Source of the DNA: Adiantum capillus-veneris
Taxonomy: Eukaryota; Streptophyta; Polypodiopsida; Polypodiales; Pteridaceae
Assembly: GCA_014529385.2 (NCBI GenBank)
Contig: CM043971.1
Coordinates: 97,122,485-97,184,484 of the forward strand
Direction of reading: 5' to 3'
DNA length: 62,000 nucleotides
In this document: piece after piece, positions 20,466-29,998 of the stretch
Numbering within the stretch: position 1 is the stretch's first letter
How the letters are laid out: each line of letters begins with the position of its first letter
The notes under the pieces: generated by a model
The model's database searches: none
What the model was told of the DNA's origin: nothing
What the model saw: the letters and a program-made list of their open reading frames with translations, nothing else
Translations under genes and position numbers: made by a program

Positions 20466-22600
20466 ACAGGACAATCATGGAACGAGCACGAAGCATGAGG
20501 CTACATGCAGGCCTACCGCTTGAGCTTTGCGCGGAAGCTGTAAGTACGTCTGTGTACTTAATCAATCGCTCACCCTCAACGGCATTTAATGGGGGAGTTC
20601 GAGAAGAGGCATGGACAGGTAAACCGGTGAATTATGCATTTCTCAAAGTGTTTGGGTGTGAGGCTTTCATGCACATAGATAGAAGCCTAAGATCAAAGTT
20701 AGATGCAAAGTCCAAAAAGTGTTTCTTCATTGACTATGGAGAAGGAGACTTTGGGTATCGCCTATGGAATCCTGAAGATGGTAAAATCTTAAGAAGTAGG
20801 GATGTAATTTTTAACAAACAAAATATGTACAAAGATTACTTGGAAAGAAAACAAACAAAAGAAACAGGTGATGAGTACATGGAGCTTGAGGACGGTGAAG
20901 ACTCAAGGACTGCAAACGGTGACAATGTGCAACAACGTCAACCAAATGAGGAGCCTCAACCTATTCCCCGAAGATCTACAAGAGCAAGTAGACCTCCAGA
21001 AAGGTTTGTTCCTTCCTTCAACCATCTCTTGATCTCAGATTCTGGAGAGCCGGAATCATATGAAGAAGCTATGCAACATGAATCCAAAGAAGAATGGACG
21101 AAGAGCATGCAAGTGGAGATGGACTCACTACATCGCAACCAAACATGGGAGTTGGTTGAGTTGCCTAAAGGTAAGCGGGCACTTCAAAACAAATGGGTGT
21201 ACAAGCTAAAGGGAGAAGAAGGTGGGAAGAAAAGGTACAAGTCTAGGCTTGTGGTAAAAGGTTTTTCTCAAAAGAAAGGTATTGACTTCAATGAAATATT
21301 TTCTCCTGTTGTAAAAATGAACTCAATTAGGCTTGTCTTAAGCCTTGTGGCTGCTCATGATCTAAATCTCGAGCAAATGGATGTAAATACGGCATTCCCT
21401 CACGGTGACTTAGAGGAGGAAATCTACATGCTTCAACCAAAGGGGTATGAAGTAAAAGTTAAGGAGAAAATGGTTTGCAGATTAAAGAAGAGCTTTTATG
21501 GTTTAAAGCAAGCATCAAGACAATGGTACTTGAAGTTTGATCGATGGATGTTGGATCATGGATTCACAAGATGCAACTCGGATCACTGCGTCTACACGGA
21601 GAATTTGGGAGATGGGAAATTCATCATCCTAATGTTGTATGTTGATGACATGTTGATTGCAAGTGCTAACATGCAGGACATCAAAGACCTAAAAGAGGAG
21701 CTGTCCAAATCTTTTTCAATGAAAGATTTAGGTGTTGCAAAGAGGATACTTGGTATGAAAATATCAAGGGACAGGACGAAGAAGACAATAAAGCTATCTC
21801 AAGAAGATTACATCAAGAAGGTACTAGAAAGGTTTGCAATGCAAAATGCAAAACGAGTTTCTACATCTTTGGCTGGTCATTTTAAACTAACGAAGGATAT
21901 GTGTCCAAAGACACAAGAGGAGATAGCCTATATGTCTAAAGTTCCATATGCTGCAGCGGTAGGTTCTCTAATGTATGCTATGGTCTGGACAAGGCCAGAC
22001 ATTGCACATGCAGTGGGAGTTGTGAGTAGGTTCATGGACAACCCAGGTAAAGAGCATTGGCAAGCTGTGAAGTGGATACTTAGGTATCTAAAAGGGACAA
22101 CAACAAATGCTTTGTATTTTGGAGGAACTGATATTTTTCTAGAAGGGTATGCTGATGCAGATATGGCAGGTGACAAAGATACTCGAAGGAGCACTACTGG
22201 CTATGTGTTCACGGTTGGAGGCACAACAGTAAGCTGGGCTTCAAAGCTACAGAAAGTGGTTTCACTTTCTACCACGGAAGCAGAGTATGTAGCAATGACG
22301 GAGGCAAGCAAAGAAATTCTGTGGCTTCACAGATTCTTAGAAGAGCTTGGATTCAAACAAGACAATTGTGTCTTGTACAGTGATAGCCAAAGCGCTATCC
22401 ATCTTGCAAAGAACTCAGCCTTTCATTCAAGGAAAAGGCACATTGAGGTGAGATATCACTTCATACGCACTCTTTTGGAAGAGGGACAGCTAAAGCTAGG
22501 AAAGGTGCATACAAGTGAAAATCCTACAGACATGTTTACAAAGGTGGTCAACAAGGAGAAGTTGAGCTTTTGTTCATCTTCAATCGGCATTCAAGGATAA
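20345..22600 (+). CDS. Inner copia integrase C-terminal half, reverse transcriptase and RNase H
   Basis: A long open frame (751 codons in this frame, the first part shadowing the previous one). TPQQNGISKRMNRTIMERAR carries the altered third integrase motif, where the usual Glu after NG.. appears as Lys-Arg. The RT contains WKYKLKG-like NKWVYKLKGEEG, QMDVNTAFPHGDL, FYGLKQASRQWY and the catalytic MLYVDDMLIA. RNase H contains TGYVFTVGG, STTEAEYVAM and a DSQSAIHLAKN motif. The whole 3' half of pol is uninterrupted, so loss of function stems from the upstream lesions. Confidence 0.92.
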   Translation: MPQIRQWRRILQPSFCASNGIRRQRKTPRTPQQNGISKRMNRTIMERARSMRLHAGLPLELCAEAVSTSVYLINRSPSTAFNGGVREEAWTGKPVNYAFLKVFGCEAFMHIDRSLRSKLDAKSKKCFFIDYGEGDFGYRLWNPEDGKILRSRDVIFNKQNMYKDYLERKQTKETGDEYMELEDGEDSRTANGDNVQQRQPNEEPQPIPRRSTRASRPPERFVPSFNHLLISDSGEPESYEEAMQHESKEEWTKSMQVEMDSLHRNQTWELVELPKGKRALQNKWVYKLKGEEGGKKRYKSRLVVKGFSQKKGIDFNEIFSPVVKMNSIRLVLSLVAAHDLNLEQMDVNTAFPHGDLEEEIYMLQPKGYEVKVKEKMVCRLKKSFYGLKQASRQWYLKFDRWMLDHGFTRCNSDHCVYTENLGDGKFIILMLYVDDMLIASANMQDIKDLKEELSKSFSMKDLGVAKRILGMKISRDRTKKTIKLSQEDYIKKVLERFAMQNAKRVSTSLAGHFKLTKDMCPKTQEEIAYMSKVPYAAAVGSLMYAMVWTRPDIAHAVGVVSRFMDNPGKEHWQAVKWILRYLKGTTTNALYFGGTDIFLEGYADADMAGDKDTRRSTTGYVFTVGGTTVSWASKLQKVVSLSTTEAEYVAMTEASKEILWLHRFLEELGFKQDNCVLYSDSQSAIHLAKNSAFHSRKRHIEVRYHFIRTLLEEGQLKLGKVHTSENPTDMFTKVVNKEKLSFCSSSIGIQG

Positions 22601-22660
22601 GAAGCCAGAATGGAAAGCAGTCACAGGTTTGGTTTGGAGATCAGTCTCCAAGTGGGAGAT

Positions 22661-23456
22661 TGTTAAGTATGGAGCCTGATTTACCCTTGTAATTTTCTGT
22701 GGTAAAAGTGCACATTTGTAAGGCCCCCATTATGAGGAGAAGCCATCTTGCGTGAAGGAAAATCACTCACCGGAAACCAGATTTTCACGGACGAGAATCA
22801 AGGGCAACTTTAGAGGCCTCGGGGACGGAGGCCCCCGAGACTTTTTTTCTCGCCAAATTATTATGGCTGGACTACGGCCGGAAAGTGGTCAAAAAACAAC
22901 CGATCGGTTGGCCGGTGGCCGGTAGTCAATGGCCGATGGCCGATGGCCGATGGTCAGAAGTCAATGGCCGGTGGTCGAAAGTCAATGGCCTGTGGTCTGT
23001 GGCCGAATTCAAAAGCCGACTTGTCTTCTCAAGGCGGCCTCACATGGGCGGATTGGAGGGTCCGATTTGGACTTATTCGCACAAGGGCGGCTACACATGG
23101 CTGTCTCTCATGAGAGAGGGCAGCCCTTTTGGCCTATAAAAGGAGGCCATTTCTACACACATTTCATAGTGTGAAGTTGATGCAACAAGGTGAGTGTGAG
23201 GTGGTGAAAGTGAAGCAAGGCAGGAGCTCCATTAAGGGTATAATCCCTTTGTAAACTACTTCTTGTTTTGAAGTACTAAAGCCATTGAGTGGCTGCTTTC
23301 CCGTGGACGTAGCCCACATTGGGTGAACCACGTATATCGTGTGTACTCTCTCTCTCTCTCTCTCTCTCTACTCTATAATCTCGTGTATATAAATCTGTCT
23401 CTCTCCATTAAGTAATCTACTCAATTATCTATTTAGCTACGTCTTATTTCCTAACA
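22661..23456 (+). repeat. 3' LTR of the inner copia element
   Basis: 796 bp, homologous to 17913-18655, with an expanded short GGCCGATGG-type repeat region near 22915-22990 and a longer (CT)n. Followed by the target duplication GTTCG. Confidence 0.93.
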
Positions 23457-23725
23457 GTTCGATGACTTATCTTGGAATAGAGCATAGGGGAGGTTTGCAG
23501 GTATTGGACCGATACTTGCAGGAGTGCATGAGCTCTTGTAGACTATTTGCAGAGCTTGGAGCTAGCTCTGTGTGGCTTTCGCAGCGGGATGTTTGTCTAT
23601 CAGTAGAGCCGGATGCACTAGCTCTTCGAGAGTCAGTGGGCATAGGTTGAGAGAATATCTCACCTTCTATTAGTTGTACACTAGTAGATCTTGCTTAAAG
23701 ACACATTGGCCTTTAAGTGGGAGGT
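23457..23725 (+). pseudogene. 3' end of outer copia pol and polypurine tract
   Basis: Continues the outer copia RNase H region after the inner insertion (GASSVWLSQRDVCL) and ends with a purine-rich tract (AAGTGGGAGG) immediately before the outer 3' LTR. Confidence 0.6.
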
Positions 23726-23916
23726 TGTTGGGGTTAAGGCCTACGTGCCTTGACCGGTCACCCAGATCATGGGCGCCCGCCCACTGTTACCCTATACTTA
23801 TAGTGAGTATACTGTATAGGGGGAGCTGCCACTTCACAGTCTACCCACCCACATCGTGTGTGTGTCTCCTTGTCTCTCTCTCACTCTCCGTCTGTGGTGC
23901 TCCCCGATCCCCTTCA
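23726..23916 (+). repeat. 3' LTR of the outer copia element
   Basis: 191 bp, nearly identical to the 5' copy at 14552-14744, which suggests insertion was not ancient despite the coding decay. Confidence 0.9.
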
Positions 23917-24751
23917 AAGAAAAGCTACCAATGGAAAGCAAAGGAAATACGGTCCATGGCCATTCCGGCCAAGCCAATCCTAACCATCAAAACAACTATG
24001 GCTATCTCAACAGAAGTGGCAAAGTGATTGCCTTTTGCAAGAAAGACAATTAAACAGAGAGCAGTAGAGTTACAGCTGTTACTTGCAAAGAAAATAGGAA
24101 ACCTCGACAACGAATGCCAATAAGCATCTTGCTTATTCCCTTCTCTTGCACAGCATTAATTTTTCCATGCATTGACCGAATATGCATCAATTAGGGCCAC
24201 ATTAATCGGCCAAGCATTAGCACAACTTTTTCAACCTATGCACGGCACATACTCCGAGGTGATACCTTGTCGTCCGGGAGGACTCCGGCTAGGAGGGGGG
24301 GAGGCATTCTCAAAAGAGGAACCAATAGCAGAAAGAGAAAAAAAGGGCATGATTTTCGACTATTTTAAGGGTTGTTTTTTTATTGCGAAATTTTTTGGAC
24401 TAACCCAAGTAGATATGCCCTTATACAACATGTATCTATAGGTATATGGGGAAAAACGCCAAATGAACCCCCTAGGTGTGTGTATATAAGTAGAAATAGC
24501 CATTTTTCGGGCAAAATATTGGTAAAACGGAGAAATCCGGCCATAAAAATTGCATGTGAGTGTATATAATGTTTTGCGAATATGTTTGTGATTTATTATG
24601 ATTTTTGTGGATTTTTTGGGTTTGATTTGCTATTTTCCTTTTAATTTTGCTAATTTTGGGTAGAAAAACTTCAAAAATACAAAAAGCAGGTGAAAAACGG
24701 TCGTAATGAAAAACAAAAAATAGGGGGATGATCAGTGACTACAGGACAAGG

Positions 24752-24854
24752 GCGGTTTAGGCTCAAAAATTGCGAGTCACTGATCATCCTTGCGGTTCAC
24801 GGGGGGTGAACCGCAAGGATGATCAGTGACTCGCAATTTTTGAGCCTAAACCGC
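24752..24854. repeat. Perfect 49-bp inverted repeat with 5-base loop
   Basis: Arms 24752-24800 and 24806-24854 are exact reverse complements separated by GGGGG. A third, partial copy of the arm end (CTCGCAATTTTGAGCCTAAA) follows at 24857. A transcript would fold into a near-perfect hairpin. Confidence 0.95.
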
Positions 24855-25131
24855 ATCTCGCAATTTTGAGCCTAAACCGCATAATTTAGATCTTCTGTGC
24901 AAAGAGTGACACCATGGGAGCCAATACCATGGTGTAATGAGCCCATATACCAATTTTCAACCCATTTGGACATCAATTGCTACATGTTATGGACTTTCTA
25001 CCCAATTTGTGACCTAAAGCCTGAATCAGCCAAAAAATCGACTTTTGATGCCCAAATCCATATCCAAGCACATAGCCATGTTCCATAAGCCATGCACAAG
25101 CATGTCAGGTATCAACCAATTCTGATGAAAA

Positions 25132-25155
25132 AGACATCCTACGCGTAGGATGTCT
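25132..25155. repeat. 24-bp perfect palindrome
   Basis: AGACATCCTACG followed directly by its reverse complement. A half-site, AGACATCCTACG, recurs at about 28985 in the LTR-like region. Confidence 0.9.
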
Positions 25156-25320
25156 AAATGGAATATTTTGGCCAGATTTGAACTATGAGCACATGCACAG
25201 TTTCACAAATTCCTTTTAAGCTTTATTTTCAATTTTCAAGTCATTTGGATAGTTAAAACTCAGTTTCTCAGCTAATATGGAAAAAACGCTAACTTCGGAC
25301 TACTGAGTGCAACAGGATCT

Positions 25321-28300
25321 ATGGTAGCCGCGAAGTCACCGGCAAAGAAGAAAAGAATGACCATTAAGGATTACCTAGAAGAAGTAGAGCCCTTCGTCAT
25401 ACCGGAAGGAACACTGAAGCCCACCAGCACATGGATCCAAGAAGATCTGCTAGAGTCGAACGACCTAAAGATCTACCAAGGAGTTTTCAAAGACACTGAA
25501 GGGAATGTGATCGAGCTACCAATGCTGCCGCGAGAACTCAATGAGTTTGTAAGAAGAAAGATGGCCGAGTACTTGGAGAAGATTGATCTCCACAACTATT
25601 TTGAAGCAGTGCCGGTAGAGGTTGACATAAAGAGAGTCTGGGAGTTTGTGACGACCATCAAAGAAGACGGAGTGGCCAGAGTAACTGATCTACAAGGCAG
25701 GCCAGAAACAGAAATAATCATCACTGAGCAAGTTGTAGCAGATGCACTAGACCTCTCCAACAAGGGGTATAGTGTAACTAAAAGAAGGGATGATGTCAAG
25801 GTGTACAATGAGAAGAAAGGAAACTACACCTTTGAAGATATTGCCAACCCAAGAGTGGCAATCATTAGTCAGTTGTACAACCAATACTTCCATATGTGTA
25901 CGAAGAGGCCACAAAAGTACAGAATGCCGCCAGGTGCAATTGCCACGACATTCACTTGGGCAATGATGAAGAGAACTCTGGAAGCCATCTCTAGAAGCAA
26001 TGTCTGGATCATCTTGAAGGGTGCAAAGGGATAGATTCAAAGATTACATTAAAAATTTTGATATTCTTGATGCCGCATTAGAAAATATCCCGCATGTACC
26101 TTTCACAAAGGAGGAAGTGGAGCAAATACGGCAAAAACTGCTAGACGAGCAAGAGAGCCAAGAGAGAGAAAGAAAACCAAAGGTAGACCGAGATCTAAAG
26201 AAAATGCCTACATCTCTACCGGCTAGCCCACATCCCTCACCACCACCCTCACCACCTCCTAGCAGCTCTCCACAAGAAGATACAGAGGCTGAAGAAAAAC
26301 CAGAAGAACGAGAAGAGGCCAAGCAAGAGCAGAGCCAGGAGCCGGAACCAAAGGAAGAGGCTAAGCCTCGAAGTTGGCAACAAGAACCAAATGATTGATA
26401 TAACACATTTTTGGACCTGCTAGCGGCAGGATACATAAAAGAAGAGGCTCCCACAGTCGCATTCGACTTGGCAAGCACAGGGCCTAAGGAACAAATGCAA
26501 AGCATCAGGCTAGTAGAACTAAAAGAAATGGCCACAGATACAGTGGATCTGCACCCGCCCTCCAACGACTGGGATGTGGTGATGACAAAGTTAACTAGGT
26601 TAAGAGCGCAGTCCATGGCCTCAGAAAGTGAGATGGCAGCTCTGAAGGCCAAGGAAGTAAAGATAAAGCTGGAAGTAGACTCTCTACTAGGACAAATTCA
26701 AAGGCAGAAAGAAAGAGAAGCGGAGCTACAGGCTAGTCTAGCAAGGGCATTGTAAAGATGCCAGGAAATGGAAAAGGAAAATCAGGCAGCAGCCCAAAGA
26801 TTGCAAGGAGTTGAAGAGGAATGTTAGCAACTCACCAAATCACTGATAGATGCCGAGAGGGAAAGGGATAACCTGACCCTACAGCTGGCTGAGGAATCTA
26901 AAGAAGTCGAAGCCATGCGAAATGCCAAAGAAAAGGCGGAGATAGATCAAGAAGCCAGCCAGGATGAGATCCTTGAGCTCAAGGACCAGCTCAAAGTGAA
27001 AGATCAGACCATCCAGAGGCTGCGAGCATCCCCTACCAGAGTCAGACTACTAGATCGACTCACATCACTACGGAAAGTCAACTTTATGAAGAACAGATGC
27101 AAGAACTTCAGAAGGAGCTGACTCTAGAGAAAAAGCAAAGAATGATGATGGCAAAAGGGTCTATTGTCATGCAAACATGAATGGAAGAAGAACAAAAAGC
27201 CCTGCAAGAGGAATTAGAAAGTATCAAAAGAAAGCTCGAGGAGGCGGAGAAGATAAACGCTGAATTGAAAGACCTCCTCGTAAATATGGGCGAAGAAGCT
27301 GAAACAGAAAAACAGAAACTCCTAAAGCAGATTGAGGAGCTGAGAGGATAGCAAGCCGGAGAGCAAGAGGGCACAGGGACAGCGGCCAATGAAGGCATTG
27401 ATTTAGAAAATGTGACAGATCTGGTGGACACACCTATGCAAGAGGAAATCCTAGAAGGATTCTCTCAAAAGCCACAAGATCTGACACAGGAGGGGGAAGA
27501 AAAGCTGCGTAAGGCAATAGAGGTGGAGATCATAGAGACAACAAAGAAAGCCTTGGAGTGGGAGTAGAGGGTTTTCAAGTCCATGACCATCCAAAAGATT
27601 GACGCCAGCAACCTCAGGCGTGAATGGCTTCAACCCTCTCTCCCATATCCATTGCTGAAATATGAAGCCGCCACCATCAATAAGAGGGTTAGAGAAGAGC
27701 CGACCGTGCCACTCTACAACACAGACATCTCCCAACCAGAAGGGGCCAGGCTAATAGTTGACTCTCAGCCCAAATGGAGAAAGGCTTGGCTCACAAAGTA
27801 CCCACAATACCTAATCCACTTGGTAGAGGCACCGAAAAACATCAGAGACAACCTCAGCTTTTGTCCTCTACCAAGGATCAGGACGTGGAAAGCCCAGGAG
27901 ATCTTACAAAGGAGCCAAACCACTTGGTTGAATTACCCTAAGCTGTCGGGCTTGAAGGCAGGTGAGAGAATAAGTGTCCAATACATGGTGAAAACCCTAA
28001 CGGGCGCCATCAAATTGTTCACTGGCTCACCTTACCTTACGTGCATCATGATGAAGAAAATCTGTAAAACCCTTTTAGCAGTATTTGAGACATTCAAGCC
28101 AGGCCATGTGACAGACAATATCTTCTTATTCCAAGATACTTACAGATGCGCTTATGATCTGTCTGGTCAGCCTTCCAAGGAGGTGATACATGCGTTGTAT
28201 CAAAGGATAATGTTTCTACCATCCTATCACCTCCAGGACTTTGAAGAAGCGTTCTACACCGGCTTCTTCACAATAAACACTGATATTTTAGGCCCAACAA

Positions 28301-28359
28301 TGATGAATCTACATGCAAGGTATGAATCAATGATCAAGATGCGTGAAACCATACGATGA
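25321..28359 (+). pseudogene. Decayed ~1,000-codon coiled-coil protein of the gypsy-like element
   Basis: Starts at an ATG (25321) with a basic MVAAKSPAKKKRM. The ~237-residue N-terminal part includes VWEFVTTIKEDGVARVTDLQ and VADALDLSNKGYS. A frameshift near 26020 leads into a Pro/Ser segment (SPHPSPPPSPPP) and an acidic Glu-rich region. A long heptad-rich coiled coil covers ~26590-27430, and a C-terminal globular part runs 27583-28359 (KYPQYLIHLVEAPKN, FYTGFFTINTDI). Apart from the frameshift, the segments share frames broken by about six stops. Most can be explained by CAG-to-TAG, CAA-to-TAA or CGA-to-TGA changes. No zinc knuckle or enzyme motif is visible. A purine tract and LTR-like sequence follow directly, so it is an extra 3' ORF of an LTR element. 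Confidence 0.62.
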
Positions 28360-28400
28360 AGAAGCAGATCAGCGGCCATGTCGGGGACGATGTGAGCAAG

Positions 28401-29300
28401 GAGAGGGGGAGTGTTAGAAGCTGGACACACCCCATGGAAACTAACTACTCGGAAGATTATCATTTTTTGTAATTATTCATTTATTGAGGAAACCTGATTT
28501 TTCACCTTGTAAATATTGGGGCTTACAGAAGCTTCCAGATTGTATCCCAATTTTGATAGTTAGATTGAGTAGATGGTTGATTTGGAACTTTAGGGTTTGA
28601 GAATTGTAAGGTATATACCCGGTATATATACCACCTTTTGACCTCAATGAAAAACCTTTTGTCATTTTAAAAACAAGTTTTGAAGTCGAGTGAGCGTATT
28701 GTGTACGAGAGAGTGTGAGATTCATCTTGACTCTACGTGTGCATCGGTGGTCGGAATCGAGTGCGGAGAAGTGCAGCGTGTTGCCCCCGACGAGAGCTAC
28801 ACGTCGATACCTACATTGCGCGCGTACAGTCCAGTTTTGCGAGCTCCTTCTACGAGCTTCATCTGGTGATTTGGTGAGCATACATTGTCCGATTTTGCAT
28901 TGCAGCATATCCACGCGTTCACATTGAGTAGAACTACACATTAGGCACTTTAGATTTCGGAAACGAAGATCTGCAAATTTCGGCCAGACATCCTACGTGA
29001 TTTTGCACCAGGTGTTTTGGGTTGGGATTTTGGTTCATAGACCTTAGGGAGAGAAACCTATTGGTATTAGTAGGGTCTCTTTCAAGTTCTATGGTGTTTC
29101 AAGACTGTTTGATGGGTGTTCGTTGATGGGTGTTCGACTCTAGAAAGCGTTGTAGGAAGTTTCCTCTTATGCACTCTTGAAGGTTGTGACTTAGACAATT
29201 GGTAGAGACCTCTGTAGGAATTAGTTAGGAGTCGATCGAGTGTAGTTTGACACCTTATGCTTGCTTCCACGCGCCTGCGGGTCGAGCTTCATCCTTAGCT
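28401..29300 (+). repeat. Polypurine tract and LTR-like sequence
   Basis: GAGAGGGGGAG at 28401-28411 is followed by TGTTAGAAGCTGG, a standard purine-tract/LTR junction. The downstream stretch has TATA-like TATATATACC near 28623 and an AATGAAAAACC polyadenylation-like site. The right end and matching 5' LTR were not found, so length is approximate. Confidence 0.55.
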
Positions 29301-29339
29301 GACATTATATGTTAGGTGAGTTCTCGCTATGCTGACGTT

Positions 29340-29930
29340 CGTCGCGGCGTATCCGTCCAACAAGTTCTCTATACATAGGCATTGGTACTAGATAAATAGG
29401 TATTAATACTCTATCGAGAGGGTTTGAAACTCTATGGATAGGCTTTGGCACTCGATAGCTAGGATTTTGTACTCGATATACCGGATTTGGTACTCTACAG
29501 ATCTGCTTTGGTACTCCATACATAGGCTTTGGTACTCGATACACCGGATTTGGTACTCTACAGATGTGCTTTGGTACTCCATAGATATCCTTTGGTACTC
29601 GATAGACAGGATTTGGTACTCTACATATATACTTTCGTACTATCAGAAGTGTGGGGTACCCTGTAAATAGATCCTGGTCCTATAGTGATAGGATTTGGTA
29701 CTCTACAAAGAGGCTTTGGTGGTATCCATTGAGTTTGGTACTCTGTAAATAGACTTTGGTTCTCTATACATAGGCATTGGTACTGGATAATTAGGTTTTG
29801 GTACTCTATAGAGAGGGTTTTAAACTCTATGGATCGGCTTTGGCACTCGATAGCTAGGATTTGGTACTTTATAGATATTCTTTGGCACTGTAAACACCCT
29901 CTGCCGTACATCAGACTACCAAATTTGGTA
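29340..29930. repeat. ~22-bp minisatellite
   Basis: Some 25 degenerate copies of a unit resembling GATAGGCTTTGGTACTCTA. It lies just downstream, on the minus strand, of the splice-donor-like end of the transposase exon at 29999. Confidence 0.9.
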
Positions 29931-29998
29931 CTGTCTGGACCAAATAAGCCTTAAGTAGCACCAAACAAGATGTACAATTACTAGAAGTTGTTGGTACC

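Larger units (their letters stand above)
17913..23456 (+). mobile_element. Inner Ty1/copia element, nearly complete
   Basis: 5.5-kb element with LTRs at 17913-18655 and 22661-23456, both beginning TGTTAAGTATGG and ending CCTAACA. A perfect five-base target duplication GTTCG lies at 17908-17912 and 23457-23461. It contains a primer-binding site, gag, protease, integrase, reverse transcriptase and RNase H in copia order, and a purine tract (AAGTGGGAGAT) before the 3' LTR. Coding lesions are few: TGA at 19158, TAG near 19591, and a frameshift near 20410. Confidence 0.95.
14552..23916 (+). mobile_element. Outer Ty1/copia element inserted in the gypsy frame
   Basis: Bounded by 193- and 191-bp LTRs that start TGTTGGGG and end CCCTTCA. 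Flanking five-base sequences are AAGAC on the left and AAGAA on the right. Moving the boundary by one base gives a perfect AAAGA pair. Removing the element restores the gypsy reading frame across the site. Its own coding region is decayed and contains a second copia element at 17913-23456. Confidence 0.88.
23917..25320 (+). other. Tail of the WIPK frame, then ~1.3 kb without coding evidence
   Basis: The first ~110 bases continue the gypsy tail frame. From ~24060 to 25320 I see no gene. The stretch holds a 49-bp perfect inverted repeat and a 24-bp palindrome (separate entries) and is AT-rich around 24560-24720. Confidence 0.5.

Noticed and set aside
26044-26652. 202-codon minus-strand ORF opposite the coiled-coil frame
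   Set aside because: Ser/Cys-rich shadow of the Glu/Lys-rich sense frame.
29305-29911. Repetitive proteins of YRVPKP type read from the minisatellite
   Set aside because: The 22-bp repeat happens to be open in some frames; the unit is not a multiple of three and no gene context supports coding.
29340-29930. CRISPR-like array
   Set aside because: Units are contiguous degenerate minisatellite copies without unique spacers, in a eukaryotic context.
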